DNA of 64,000 nt from CBDHFQ01 sp965262565. Lineage in GTDB: Bacteria; Bacteroidota; Bacteroidia; J057. Where the stretch lies: the NCBI GenBank assembly GCA_965262565.1, contig CBDHFQ010000012.1, positions 124,001 to 188,000 on the forward strand, given 5' to 3'. The translations under genes were made by a program, and so were the position numbers. The notes below the pieces were generated by a model that ran no database searches, had not been told where the DNA came from, and worked only from the letters and a program-made list of their open reading frames with translations. Numbering within the stretch: position 1 is the stretch's first letter; each line of letters starts with the position of its first letter. Below are positions 9,407-16,532 of the stretch, in pieces.

Positions 9407-9712
9407 ATGAGGGCTTATTTTGAGAAAGCGTTGAATTTGAAAATTGATCACGATGAGGAGATGGAGACTTTTTCCGTTTCTACTTCTCAACAGAAAATTT
9501 ATGTAAAATATGAAACTGTAGAAGAAAATACCTGGAAAATTACCAAAGTCCATATACCTCAGGAGTTGAGAGGCATGAACATTGCCAATAGAATAGTAGA
9601 ATATATCTTAGAACATGCCAGGAAACAAAACATCTATATTCTTCCAGCCTGCGCCTTTATCAAATCCTACATTATCAAAAATCCATACTATCAATCACTG
9701 GTGGTAAAGTAG
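9407..9712 (+). CDS. Small GNAT-fold N-acetyltransferase-like protein (YjdJ/NATD1 type)
   Basis: A 101-residue protein matching the minimal GNAT domain of the YjdJ/NATD1 family. It has the acidic-rich N-terminal strands, KITKVHIPQELRGMNIANRIVEYIL with the acetyl-CoA-binding R-G-x-x-I-A turn, then PACAFIKSYIIKNPYYQSLV, which is the family's typical P-x-C-x-F...Y...P-x-Y ending. The length is normal for this compact family. The acceptor substrate is unknown. The gene ends 3 bases before the end of nadC on the other strand, so the two are convergent with essentially no intergenic DNA. Confidence 0.82.
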   Translation: MRAYFEKALNLKIDHDEEMETFSVSTSQQKIYVKYETVEENTWKITKVHIPQELRGMNIANRIVEYILEHARKQNIYILPACAFIKSYIIKNPYYQSLVVK

Positions 9713-9715
9713 CAT

Positions 9716-10570
9716 TTACTGAATTTTCAGACTGATATCTTTATGGGGAGCGGAATGTGTAAGGGCTCCCATAGAAACAAAATCCACGCCCGTCATCCCA
9801 ACTTCGCGAACATTATCAAGGGTGATTCCTCCCGATGCTTCAGTGGGAACTTGACGATTGATAACCTTCACAGCTTCTTCCAGGTCAGATGTACTCATGT
9901 TATCTAAAAGAATCCGATGTACTCCTCCTATCTCTAGTACTTCCTGAACCTCCTGAATGTTGCGGGTTTCTATGATGATGGGTATGGTATACTGGCGATT
10001 TTTTAAATAGTCATGTGTAGCATCCAGGGCCTCTTTAATTCCTCCGGCTACATCTATATGATTATCCTTAATCATCACAACGTCATATAATCCAAATCTA
10101 TGATTAACACCGCCTCCTATGCATACAGCCCATTTTTCCATGTGTCTGATCAAAGGGGTCGTCTTTCTCGTATCCAATACCCGAGTGTGGGTATCTTCTA
10201 ATGCGCTTACTACTTGTCTGGTAAGGGTAGCAATACCACTCATGTGTTGAAGAAAGTTTAACACCACTCTTTCTGCCTTTAAAATAGATTGAGCTGATCC
10301 GTCTACCTGAAATGCTTTATCTCCAGAGGAAACATTTTCTCCATCTGAGATAAAAATTTCTACTTTTAGAGAAGGATCAACGTGATGAAATATTTTTTCT
10401 GCGAGCGCTACGCCTGCTAATACTCCTTCATCTTTAATAAGACATACCGCGCTGGCCCGAAGATGTGATGGAATAATGGCTAAACTGGTGTGATCTGCTG
10501 GGCCAATATCTTCAACTAAGGCTGATTTGATAATTGATTCGGTAGAATTGTGTTCAAGAAAGTCTTTCAT
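9716..10570 (-). CDS. nadC: Nicotinate-nucleotide pyrophosphorylase (carboxylating)
   Basis: This enzyme converts quinolinate and PRPP to nicotinate mononucleotide, CO2 and PPi in de novo NAD synthesis. The 284-residue length fits the family. Key motifs are LNFLQHMSGIATLTR, VLDTRKTTPLIRHMEKWAVCIGGG (substrate-binding Arg, Lys and His), NHRFGLYDVVMIKDNHI and the C-terminal ASGGITLDNVREVGMTGVDFVSMGALTHSA that closes the phosphate-binding barrel. nadA and nadB are not in the window. An intrinsic terminator at 10645-10687 separates it from the DUF4783 gene upstream, so it probably has its own promoter in the 80-bp stretch before its ATG. Confidence 0.95.
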   Translation of the reverse strand: MKDFLEHNSTESIIKSALVEDIGPADHTSLAIIPSHLRASAVCLIKDEGVLAGVALAEKIFHHVDPSLKVEIFISDGENVSSGDKAFQVDGSAQSILKAERVVLNFLQHMSGIATLTRQVVSALEDTHTRVLDTRKTTPLIRHMEKWAVCIGGGVNHRFGLYDVVMIKDNHIDVAGGIKEALDATHDYLKNRQYTIPIIIETRNIQEVQEVLEIGGVHRILLDNMSTSDLEEAVKVINRQVPTEASGGITLDNVREVGMTGVDFVSMGALTHSAPHKDISLKIQ

Positions 10571-10644
10571 ACTTGTGTCCCATTATGGAGGGTAATTTAC
10601 AAATAAGGAAAGGAAAGCAACATTTTGGGACGAAATAATCAGGG

Positions 10645-10687
10645 AAATAAAAACAGTAGCATCTGTAAAATATTACAACTGCTACTG
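10645..10687 (-). terminator. Rho-independent terminator after the DUF4783 gene
   Basis: CAGTAGCA (10654-10661) pairs with TGCTACTG (10680-10687). An inner TGTAA/TTACA stem with a four-base loop extends the hairpin across a 2x2 internal loop. Read on the minus strand, the hairpin is followed by TTTTTATTT. It lies just downstream of the DUF4783 stop and upstream of nadC. Confidence 0.75.
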
Positions 10688-10774
10688 GATCTAATATAGA
10701 GGCATGTCGATGTGCTTAGTAATTGGTTGGTGAGAGATTCAAAGATGTGTGGAGGCTTAGTCAAAAAAGATAAC

Positions 10775-11188
10775 TTACTCTTTGGCAAATCTTATTTGGC
10801 TAATTTGGTACATTACGTTATTTGACTTCAAAAATATATTCACCTCAAAAGAACCCTTGGTACTGATATATCTACCTAAAGCATAGGTGGTAGCACCTGT
10901 GCTTCCATAGTGAAGCAGATGGAAAGCAGTAGGGGGGTGATTATTAAAGAAATCCCTCATCACGAAGCGCGCCTGCTGTGGGGAATATCGATTTCTGATA
11001 TCGAGTAAGGTAAGCTCTACAAGGTCGTTAAAATGTCTGGCTAACCTATCCTCATCACCATTCCTTATGGCAGCGACCACAGCTTCGAGAGTAATTAAAT
11101 CTCCTGAATCTCCGGCCTGTGAAAATACAGCGGGTACATCCCAGAAAAATAAGAGCGGAAAAACAGCTATGGTTAAAAAAATTCTCAT
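10775..11188 (-). CDS. DUF4783 family exported protein
   Basis: A 137-residue protein from the ATG at 11188; a TTG nine codons upstream keeps the frame open but is a poorer start. MRIFLTIAVFPLLFFWDVPAVFSQ is a clean signal peptide. The rest follows the DUF4783 pattern found in Bacteroidota: an A-I-R-N-G-D helix, DLVELTLLDI, YSPQQARFVMRDFFNNHPPTAF, then FHLLHYGSTGATTYALGRYIS and a final sheet KGSFEVNIFLK...YQISQIRF. The fold is probably NTF2-like. Function is unknown; family members often lie near nadC, as here. The gene is divergent from gpmI. Confidence 0.8.
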   Translation of the reverse strand: MRIFLTIAVFPLLFFWDVPAVFSQAGDSGDLITLEAVVAAIRNGDEDRLARHFNDLVELTLLDIRNRYSPQQARFVMRDFFNNHPPTAFHLLHYGSTGATTYALGRYISTKGSFEVNIFLKSNNVMYQISQIRFAKE

Positions 11189-11319
11189 GCCGTAAAAAAT
11201 CACATTGAATCTCAAATCGCTTAATCATTTTGATAAGACGCACAAATCGTGCCAGAAAAGCGAAAAGTATAGATACTTAAGTTTACCTTCTCTTTACATA
11301 TTTGTCTTAAATTTATCGC

Positions 11320-12897
11320 ATGGAAAATAGAAAAGTAATTCTCATAATCATGGATGGTTGGGGGTTAACCGGAGATCCGGAAGTGAGTGCTCCATACAAA
11401 GCAATGACTCCCTTCTTTGATAGTATCTGGGAAACACAACCCCATACTAGTCTGCACGCTTCGGGAGAAGCAGTAGGTTTACCAGAAGGTCAAATGGGTA
11501 ATTCTGAAGTAGGACATATGAATATAGGGGCTGGCAGAATCGTGGATCAGGACCTCGTTAGAATCAGTAAATCTATATCGACAAAATCTTTCAAAGAAAA
11601 TTCGGAAGTAAAAAATCTTGTATCATACTGCAAAGAAAATAACAAACCACTTCATCTGGCTGGCTTATTGTCGGATGGAGGTGTACATAGCAGCATACAT
11701 CACTTGATGGGAATTTTAGAAATTCTAAAAGAAGAGGGATTAGAAAATATATTCATCCACGCATTTACCGATGGCAGAGATACTGATCCCAACGGAGGGA
11801 TTACCTATATCAACACGCTGGAAGATCATATAAACAACATTGGTGTGGGAGAGATGGCATCTATTGTTGGGAGATACTTCGCGATGGATAGAGATAAACG
11901 CTGGCCAAGAATTAAAAAAGCCTATGACTTACTGGTACATGGAAAAGGAAAGCCATTTCCTTCCGCTCAAGAAGGCATAAAAGATTCTTATGATCAGGAT
12001 ATCACGGACGAGTTTGTAGAACCCATTGTCATACAAAAAGATGGGAAAGCAGTAGCCACTCTGGAAGAAGGAGATGCCTTTTTGTTTTTTAATTTTAGGA
12101 CAGATAGAGCCAGACAATTAACCCAGGTGTTGACACAAAAAAATATGCCTGAAGAAGAGATGAGCACCGTTCCCCTTCACTATGTTACGCTGACGAGATA
12201 TGACGATTCTTTCGAAGGGATTCGCGTTATTTTCACTCCCTTTAACTTGAATAATGGACTTGGAGAGTATTTGAGTAACTTAGGGAAAAAGCAGGTGCGT
12301 ATAGCTGAGACAGAGAAATATCCCCATGTTACCTACTTTTTTAATGGAGGCCGGGAAAAGCCCATGGATGGAGAAGAACACGTATTGTGCGCCTCTCCTA
12401 AAGTAGCAACTTATGACCTTCAGCCAGAGATGAGTGCATATGACATAAGGAATCAAATTATAACGATCATTGAAGATAAAGCGCCAGATTTTATCTGCCT
12501 CAATTTTGCTAATCCAGATATGGTAGGACATACTGGCGATTTTGAAGCTGCTATCAAGGCATGTGAAACAGTAGATGAATGTACCGGAGAAGTATCTGAA
12601 GTAGCGCTCATGAACGATTATGTAGTGCTTATTACCTCTGATCATGGTAATTCCGATAAGATGCTGACGAAAGAGGGAAGACCTCACACCGCTCATACAA
12701 CTTCTCAGGTTCCTCTGGTGTTACTGGATAAGCATGAAGCATTTGGACTAAAGTCAAAAGAAGGTAAGTTGGGAGATTTGGCACCCACCATTTTGAAGAT
12801 AATGGGATTAGATGCGCCAGAGGAAATGACAGGAGAGATACTTTGCGTTCAGATTGCGCCCATAGAAGAAGAGAAAGCTATCGTAGAAGAATCCTAA
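11320..12897 (+). CDS. gpmI: 2,3-bisphosphoglycerate-independent phosphoglycerate mutase
   Basis: It interconverts 3- and 2-phosphoglycerate in glycolysis and gluconeogenesis without the bisphosphoglycerate cofactor, using two Mn ions. The protein is 525 residues, slightly longer than usual because of a short acidic tail. Motifs: ILIIMDGWGL with metal ligand Asp12, the phosphorylated serine Ser62 in GNSEVGHMNIGAGR, GLLSDGGVHSSIHH, FTDGRDTDP, GRYFAMDRDKRW, NFRTDRARQ, NFANPDMVGHTGD and ITSDHGNSD. All expected metal-binding Asp and His residues are visible. A lipoprotein gene starts 23 bp downstream and may be co-transcribed. Confidence 0.96.
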   Translation: MENRKVILIIMDGWGLTGDPEVSAPYKAMTPFFDSIWETQPHTSLHASGEAVGLPEGQMGNSEVGHMNIGAGRIVDQDLVRISKSISTKSFKENSEVKNLVSYCKENNKPLHLAGLLSDGGVHSSIHHLMGILEILKEEGLENIFIHAFTDGRDTDPNGGITYINTLEDHINNIGVGEMASIVGRYFAMDRDKRWPRIKKAYDLLVHGKGKPFPSAQEGIKDSYDQDITDEFVEPIVIQKDGKAVATLEEGDAFLFFNFRTDRARQLTQVLTQKNMPEEEMSTVPLHYVTLTRYDDSFEGIRVIFTPFNLNNGLGEYLSNLGKKQVRIAETEKYPHVTYFFNGGREKPMDGEEHVLCASPKVATYDLQPEMSAYDIRNQIITIIEDKAPDFICLNFANPDMVGHTGDFEAAIKACETVDECTGEVSEVALMNDYVVLITSDHGNSDKMLTKEGRPHTAHTTSQVPLVLLDKHEAFGLKSKEGKLGDLAPTILKIMGLDAPEEMTGEILCVQIAPIEEEKAIVEES

Positions 12898-12920
12898 TAT
12901 CCAGGAGCTTAAAATTATAT

Positions 12921-13556
12921 ATGACAACGATCAAGAAATTCCTCATCGTTCTGCTACCCATACATGTTCATCTACTTTCAGTAGTGTTTGCCGGAATGCT
13001 GATACTTTGGCTATCAGGGTGTAGCGGATTAAAAAAGGATGCGATAAGTAAACATAAAAAACAATTTCAAATTCAGATAGAGATGTCTTGCCAGGAAGGA
13101 AATGGAAAATATGAAAAAGTAGTCCAGGATTTATCTGAGGAGCAAGGAGAAACAGAAGATATGATCCTTACATTAACTTCTTCGGAAGATTCAACCTGCC
13201 TGTTGGAGCAAGAACTTTTCTTTGCCATGGAATACGACTTTCAAGATCCCAATTTGAGGGAGTATTTTGAGCTAGAAGTTGTAAATGATACATTGATTGC
13301 CACAAGAATAGAGGGTAAGGAAAGCGCTGTTCCATTAAGACTGCAAAAGATCGTCTATCAATCTCCTGACAGCATGTTTAAGTATATTTACTCCCAGATA
13401 GAAAGAAAAAACTGGCTGTATCAATCCGCAGTTCAAACAAATGTTTCCTTCGATTCCCTGGGAATATATGATCATCATTCCTTAAAGGTAAGTACCAGTG
13501 TTTTTAGTATATCAGATATTTTTCAGGCGGGAATTAATGGTCGTTTGGTTCAATGA
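12921..13556 (+). CDS. Putative lipoprotein, function unknown
   Basis: I chose the ATG at 12921 (211 residues), 23 bp after gpmI and preceded by an AGGAG-like stretch, over an upstream TTG that would overlap gpmI. The N-terminus has a long hydrophobic region ending in the lipobox LSGC with Ser-Gly-Leu after the Cys, predicting a lipid-anchored periplasmic or outer-membrane protein. The mature part is charged and contains no motif I recognise; EMSCQEGNGKYEKVVQDLSEEQGETEDMI is split by me as a polar N-terminal segment followed by mixed alpha/beta regions. It is probably co-transcribed with gpmI by position only. Confidence 0.65.
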   Translation: MTTIKKFLIVLLPIHVHLLSVVFAGMLILWLSGCSGLKKDAISKHKKQFQIQIEMSCQEGNGKYEKVVQDLSEEQGETEDMILTLTSSEDSTCLLEQELFFAMEYDFQDPNLREYFELEVVNDTLIATRIEGKESAVPLRLQKIVYQSPDSMFKYIYSQIERKNWLYQSAVQTNVSFDSLGIYDHHSLKVSTSVFSISDIFQAGINGRLVQ

Positions 13557-13639
13557 GGCATGCCTTTCCCAATTTCACAGATAACGTATCAATATAAGAA
13601 TATTAAAAAGGTACGAATAATAGCAAAACATATTGTCAA

Positions 13640-13996
13640 ATGGATTTTTTGTGGGTATTTATAGGTGGTGGAATAGGAAGCATATGTAGATATGGTATAT
13701 CAAAACTCATAGGAGTAAGTGGGAGTGGATTTCCTACTGCAACGCTAGTCGCAAATATCGCCAGTTGTATAGTGCTGGGATTAGCCTTGAAATTCCTTCC
13801 CACCACAGAAAATTTTCCTTCAGCTTATAAATTACTTATTCTTGTCGGTTTTTGCGGAGGCTTTTCAACCTTTTCTACGTTTAGTGTGGAAACCTTACAT
13901 CTTATTCAGCTAGGTCAAACAGGATTAGCTATATTATATGTTGGAATTTCTCTCATTGTTTGTTTAAGCATCCTGTTTCTGATGAGTAAAATGTGA
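13640..13996 (+). CDS. crcB: Fluoride-specific ion channel CrcB/Fluc
   Basis: A 118-residue, four-helix inner-membrane protein that exports fluoride as a dual-topology dimer. The N-terminal GGGIGSICRYGISK, the ATLVANIASCIVLG region with the conserved Asn, and GFCGGFSTFSTFSVE with the Phe box and the central Na-binding turn are all diagnostic. The length is typical of the single-gene (homodimer) form; there is no second paralogue beside it. I looked for a fluoride riboswitch in the 83 bp upstream and did not find the conserved elements. Confidence 0.93.
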   Translation: MDFLWVFIGGGIGSICRYGISKLIGVSGSGFPTATLVANIASCIVLGLALKFLPTTENFPSAYKLLILVGFCGGFSTFSTFSVETLHLIQLGQTGLAILYVGISLIVCLSILFLMSKM

Positions 13997-14124
13997 AATC
14001 TTAACATCTATTTCACCCTCATTTGAAAGATGTAAGAAAAGGAAAAGATGTGTCAAAATAGGGGTATTTTTGTCTAAAATTTAGGCAGTTTACCAAGATG
14101 AAATTTTCATGTAGGAGGTATGTA

Positions 14125-14260
14125 TTTGTCGGGATATATTTTTTTGCATACCTTGAAATTGAAAATCGAAATAGAAAGTAAGTTTTGATTTTTCCTATTA
14201 ACCTACCTAATACCCCAAACGCAACGCGCCTCGTCAATCCCCAGACGAGGCCTTTTTTTT
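14125..14260 (+). ncRNA. Candidate small RNA with its own promoter and terminator
   Basis: This lies in a 490-bp gap between two convergent genes and carries no plausible ORF. A Bacteroidota-type promoter is visible: TTTG at 14125-14128, a 20-bp spacer, then TACCTTGA at 14149-14156. That predicts an RNA starting near 14162 and ending in the strong terminator at 14228-14260, about 100 nt. A longer form is possible, because GGGGTATT at 14061-14068 can pair with AATACCCC at 14209-14216, and AGGTATG (14116-14122) with CATACCT (14147-14153). I do not recognise the RNA family. Confidence 0.5.
14228..14260 (+). terminator. Strong rho-independent terminator
   Basis: GCCTCGTC (14228-14235) and GACGAGGC (14244-14251) form a perfect 8-bp GC-rich stem with an 8-base loop, followed by C and eight T. 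It is 230 bp past the crcB stop, which is far for a crcB terminator and fits better as the end of the candidate small RNA. Confidence 0.85.
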
Positions 14261-14415
14261 ATCTTCTACTGATAATCAATAGGTTAAATGTGTGCGATAC
14301 ATTTTTTCTTTAAATATTTTTTGACTCCTGGCTTAGACCACATATTGACTATTCGTCAAAAAAATTTAATAGCCCGATTATTTTTATCCTTCCACACTAA
14401 TTGAATAAAATAAAT

Positions 14416-14449
14416 AATGCTTTACAGGTTTTTACTCCTGCAAAGCATT
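14416..14449 (-). terminator. Terminator of the thioredoxin-fold operon (minus strand)
   Basis: AATGCTTTACAGG (14416-14428) pairs with CCTGCAAAGCATT (14437-14449) with one mismatch around an 8-base loop. On the minus strand it lies about 40 bp after the stop of the peroxiredoxin-like gene and is followed by ATTTATTTTATT. Confidence 0.7.
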
Positions 14450-14486
14450 TCCATATATAATTCTGTTTCTTATGTGAAAGGCCAGA

Positions 14487-15098
14487 TTAGCTTTCTTTCC
14501 ACTTAATGGTACATCCGATTGCCTTTGTTTCCTGATAAGGAAGTTCTTCCCCATCTACGATCGCATCTACTACTTTATCTATATAGTTTACCTGCACATC
14601 AGATGCACTTCTGGGATTGTCATCTATAGCTCCTCTGTATCTTAAGATGGGGCCTTCTGCAGAAGGTTCCAAAATCATGATATGTGGCGTTTTGGTAGCC
14701 TGGAATGCGTGAGCTACTTCCTGAGTCTCATCCTGAACAAAAGGAAAAGAATAGTTAGCTTTTTCCGCATGAGCTACCATTAAATCAAAAGCGTCCCCTG
14801 GTTGACGGTTAGGATCATTCGGGTTGATAGCGATTAATACACCTCCTTTTTCTTTCACGCGTTCTGCTAATTCAATGGTCCTGTCTTCATACATCTTGGC
14901 ATAAGGACAAGTCAGACAAGTAAAGTCAAGTACGTAAAACTTTGCATCGGGATAGTTGGCCATGGAAACCATCGATCCGTCTACATTTTTCAGTTCGAAA
15001 TCTGATACCACATCACCAAACTCATAAGCCTGTTGTGCAGATAGAGGAAAGGTGAATAACAACATGAGGACAAAGCACAATGATGTTAATTTTTGCAT
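14487..15098 (-). CDS. Thioredoxin-fold protein, peroxiredoxin-like (PRX-like 1 family)
   Basis: A 203-residue exported protein with signal peptide (LCFVLMLLFTFPLSA/QQ). It has the thioredoxin fold with a C-x-x-C site in FTCLTCPYAKMYEDR near residue 59, then GVLIAINPNDPNRQPGDAFDLM, FPFVQDETQEVAHAFQATKTPH with the cis-Pro region, and GAIDDNPRSASDVQ...AIGCTIKW at the end. This layout matches the PRX-like 1 group of AhpC/TSA-related proteins found in many Bacteroidota. The substrate is unknown; a periplasmic thiol oxidoreductase or peroxidase role is likely. It follows the TlpA-like gene by 13 bp on the same strand, so the two form an operon. Confidence 0.85.
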   Translation of the reverse strand: MQKLTSLCFVLMLLFTFPLSAQQAYEFGDVVSDFELKNVDGSMVSMANYPDAKFYVLDFTCLTCPYAKMYEDRTIELAERVKEKGGVLIAINPNDPNRQPGDAFDLMVAHAEKANYSFPFVQDETQEVAHAFQATKTPHIMILEPSAEGPILRYRGAIDDNPRSASDVQVNYIDKVVDAIVDGEELPYQETKAIGCTIKWKES

Positions 15099-15111
15099 AA
15101 CTGGTAAATAT

Positions 15112-15618
15112 TTAGGGAGTTTTAATTGAAGAAAGTATTTGATCGAGCCATTCTGTAAGCTCTTCAGAGGTAAATGAAGATTCTTTAAAAACGTGAATAT
15201 CCTGAGAAGACATCACCGCCAGAGTAGCGGGTATGGCCCCGGACCATTGATCATCTATCCTGGGGATCCATTCATTTGCGTTTGTCTCATCCAACAATAA
15301 GACTTCCTCTTTCAATCCCTTCTTAGCTACAAAAGCATTAACCGCATCCAATTTATCGGGAAAGTCCAGACTGACAAAAATAAATCTGACCTTTTGATCC
15401 GCATAGGCTTCACTTGCTTGCTGGAAATAAGGCATCTCTTTGATGCAAGGTAAACACCAGGTTGCCCAGAAATTAATAATGTATAATGAATCCGTATCAC
15501 GAGAAATTTTTTCCACCAACTGATCGATCTTTACCACCTCTACCTGCTGCCCAAAGGCCTGATTAGGTTGATGAAAAAGTAGCATGAGACTACAAAAGAT
15601 AAAAGGGATGATTTTCAT
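15112..15618 (-). CDS. TlpA/ResA-like thiol-disulfide oxidoreductase
   Basis: From the ATG at 15618 the protein is 168 residues with a signal peptide (MKIIPFIFCSLMLLF, cleavage near AFG/QQ). A longer frame from an ATG at 15693 would hide that signal peptide behind 25 polar residues, so the shorter start is preferred; it also has AAGGA a few bases upstream. The active site is FWATWCLPCIKEMPYF (W-C-x-x-C). FIFVSLDFPDK and WSGAIPATL with the cis-Pro follow. It should act in the periplasm on protein or cytochrome disulfides. The next gene is a second thioredoxin-fold protein in the same operon. Confidence 0.88.
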   Translation of the reverse strand: MKIIPFIFCSLMLLFHQPNQAFGQQVEVVKIDQLVEKISRDTDSLYIINFWATWCLPCIKEMPYFQQASEAYADQKVRFIFVSLDFPDKLDAVNAFVAKKGLKEEVLLLDETNANEWIPRIDDQWSGAIPATLAVMSSQDIHVFKESSFTSEELTEWLDQILSSIKTP

Positions 15619-15763
15619 AGTCCTTAAACGCAACTGATTGGTTTGGGTTACCGTTATCGTTTTAGATACATTTTTAGAATTTTTAGCAGACATATAAATT
15701 ATTTTTTATATTGAATATAAATCACACTTGATTTGCCTATGATATAACTACTACTACTTATGC

Positions 15764-15803
15764 TAAAAGGTCTCCTCCACGATGTGATGTGAGACCTTTT
15801 TTT
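15764..15803 (+). terminator. Hairpin terminator in a divergent intergenic region
   Basis: AAAGGTCTC (15766-15774) pairs with GAGACCTTT (15791-15799) and is followed by a run of T on the + strand. Its position is odd: it lies upstream of both the divergent TlpA-like gene and the DinB gene. It could end a very short leader transcript (TTTG...TACTTATG lies just upstream) or shield the two promoters from each other. Confidence 0.65.
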
Positions 15804-15840
15804 ATGTTCTTAAACCTGGAATACCCAACCAACCAAACAT

Positions 15841-16419
15841 ATGCCTTATCTAACATTTTTCCATCTTTCGTGCTTCCTCTGTTCCCATTTTATCTTATTA
15901 AGCCTTAGCGTTATTGGGCAAAATAAAATCAAAGAGGATCGCCGTTTATTACACGCAGAATCTATCAATAAGTCGAACTTCTCTGAGATTTGGCAGAAAG
16001 GATGTGCATTTACCACCGAAGTGGCAGCATTAATGCCGGAAGAAGAATACGACTATAGCCCTCAGGATGATATCCTCAGTTTTCGAACCCAATTATTACA
16101 CATTGTAGATAATATAAGAGGACTGCGAACCTTCAACTTTCCAGAAGATAAAAAGGAATTGGAGAGAGTAAGCCAAAAAGAGTGGACCAAGGATCAAACG
16201 ATAGAGCTGTTAAAAGAATCCTGTCTGCAAATAGAAAAGGATATGGACCAATTGACCGATGATCAGTTAGGCGAAGCAGTATCTTTCTGGACAGAGGATA
16301 AAGTGACTCGCTTTGGAATATTGCTACTGATTAGAGATCATATGACGCATCACCGAAGCCAGCTCATTCTCTTCTTAAAATTGAAAGGAATAGAACCTCC
16401 AAAGTACGTAGGTTGGTAA
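15841..16419 (+). CDS. DinB family protein, exported
   Basis: A 192-residue protein with an N-terminal hydrophobic stretch (about 1-26) that looks like a signal peptide or anchor, followed by a DinB/YfiT-type four-helix bundle. The metal-binding histidines are placed as expected: LLHIVDNIRGLR near residue 88 and RDHMTHHRSQLILFLKLKGIEPP near residue 165, the latter being the classic DinB C-terminal signature. DinB proteins include metal-dependent thiol transferases and hydrolases; the reaction here cannot be named. A signal peptide on a DinB protein is less common but recurrent in Bacteroidota. The hairpin at 15764-15803 lies just upstream. Confidence 0.85.
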   Translation: MPYLTFFHLSCFLCSHFILLSLSVIGQNKIKEDRRLLHAESINKSNFSEIWQKGCAFTTEVAALMPEEEYDYSPQDDILSFRTQLLHIVDNIRGLRTFNFPEDKKELERVSQKEWTKDQTIELLKESCLQIEKDMDQLTDDQLGEAVSFWTEDKVTRFGILLLIRDHMTHHRSQLILFLKLKGIEPPKYVGW

Positions 16420-16532
16420 TTAAGTGAATTCATTACGATATTACGGAATGTTCAATGGGTCCTGGCTGTATTTTCAATTTAGAAGCAGAGCAGGATCATA
16501 TAAGCTTAAGTACTTTTATCGACCCAAATACC

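Noticed and set aside
13557..13639. Fluoride riboswitch upstream of crcB
   Set aside because: The conserved pseudoknot elements of the crcB motif were not found in the 83-bp leader.
16455..16532. Upstream start for the PhoD-like gene
   Set aside because: It adds 26 residues before a good lipoprotein signal peptide; the ATG at 16533 fits better.
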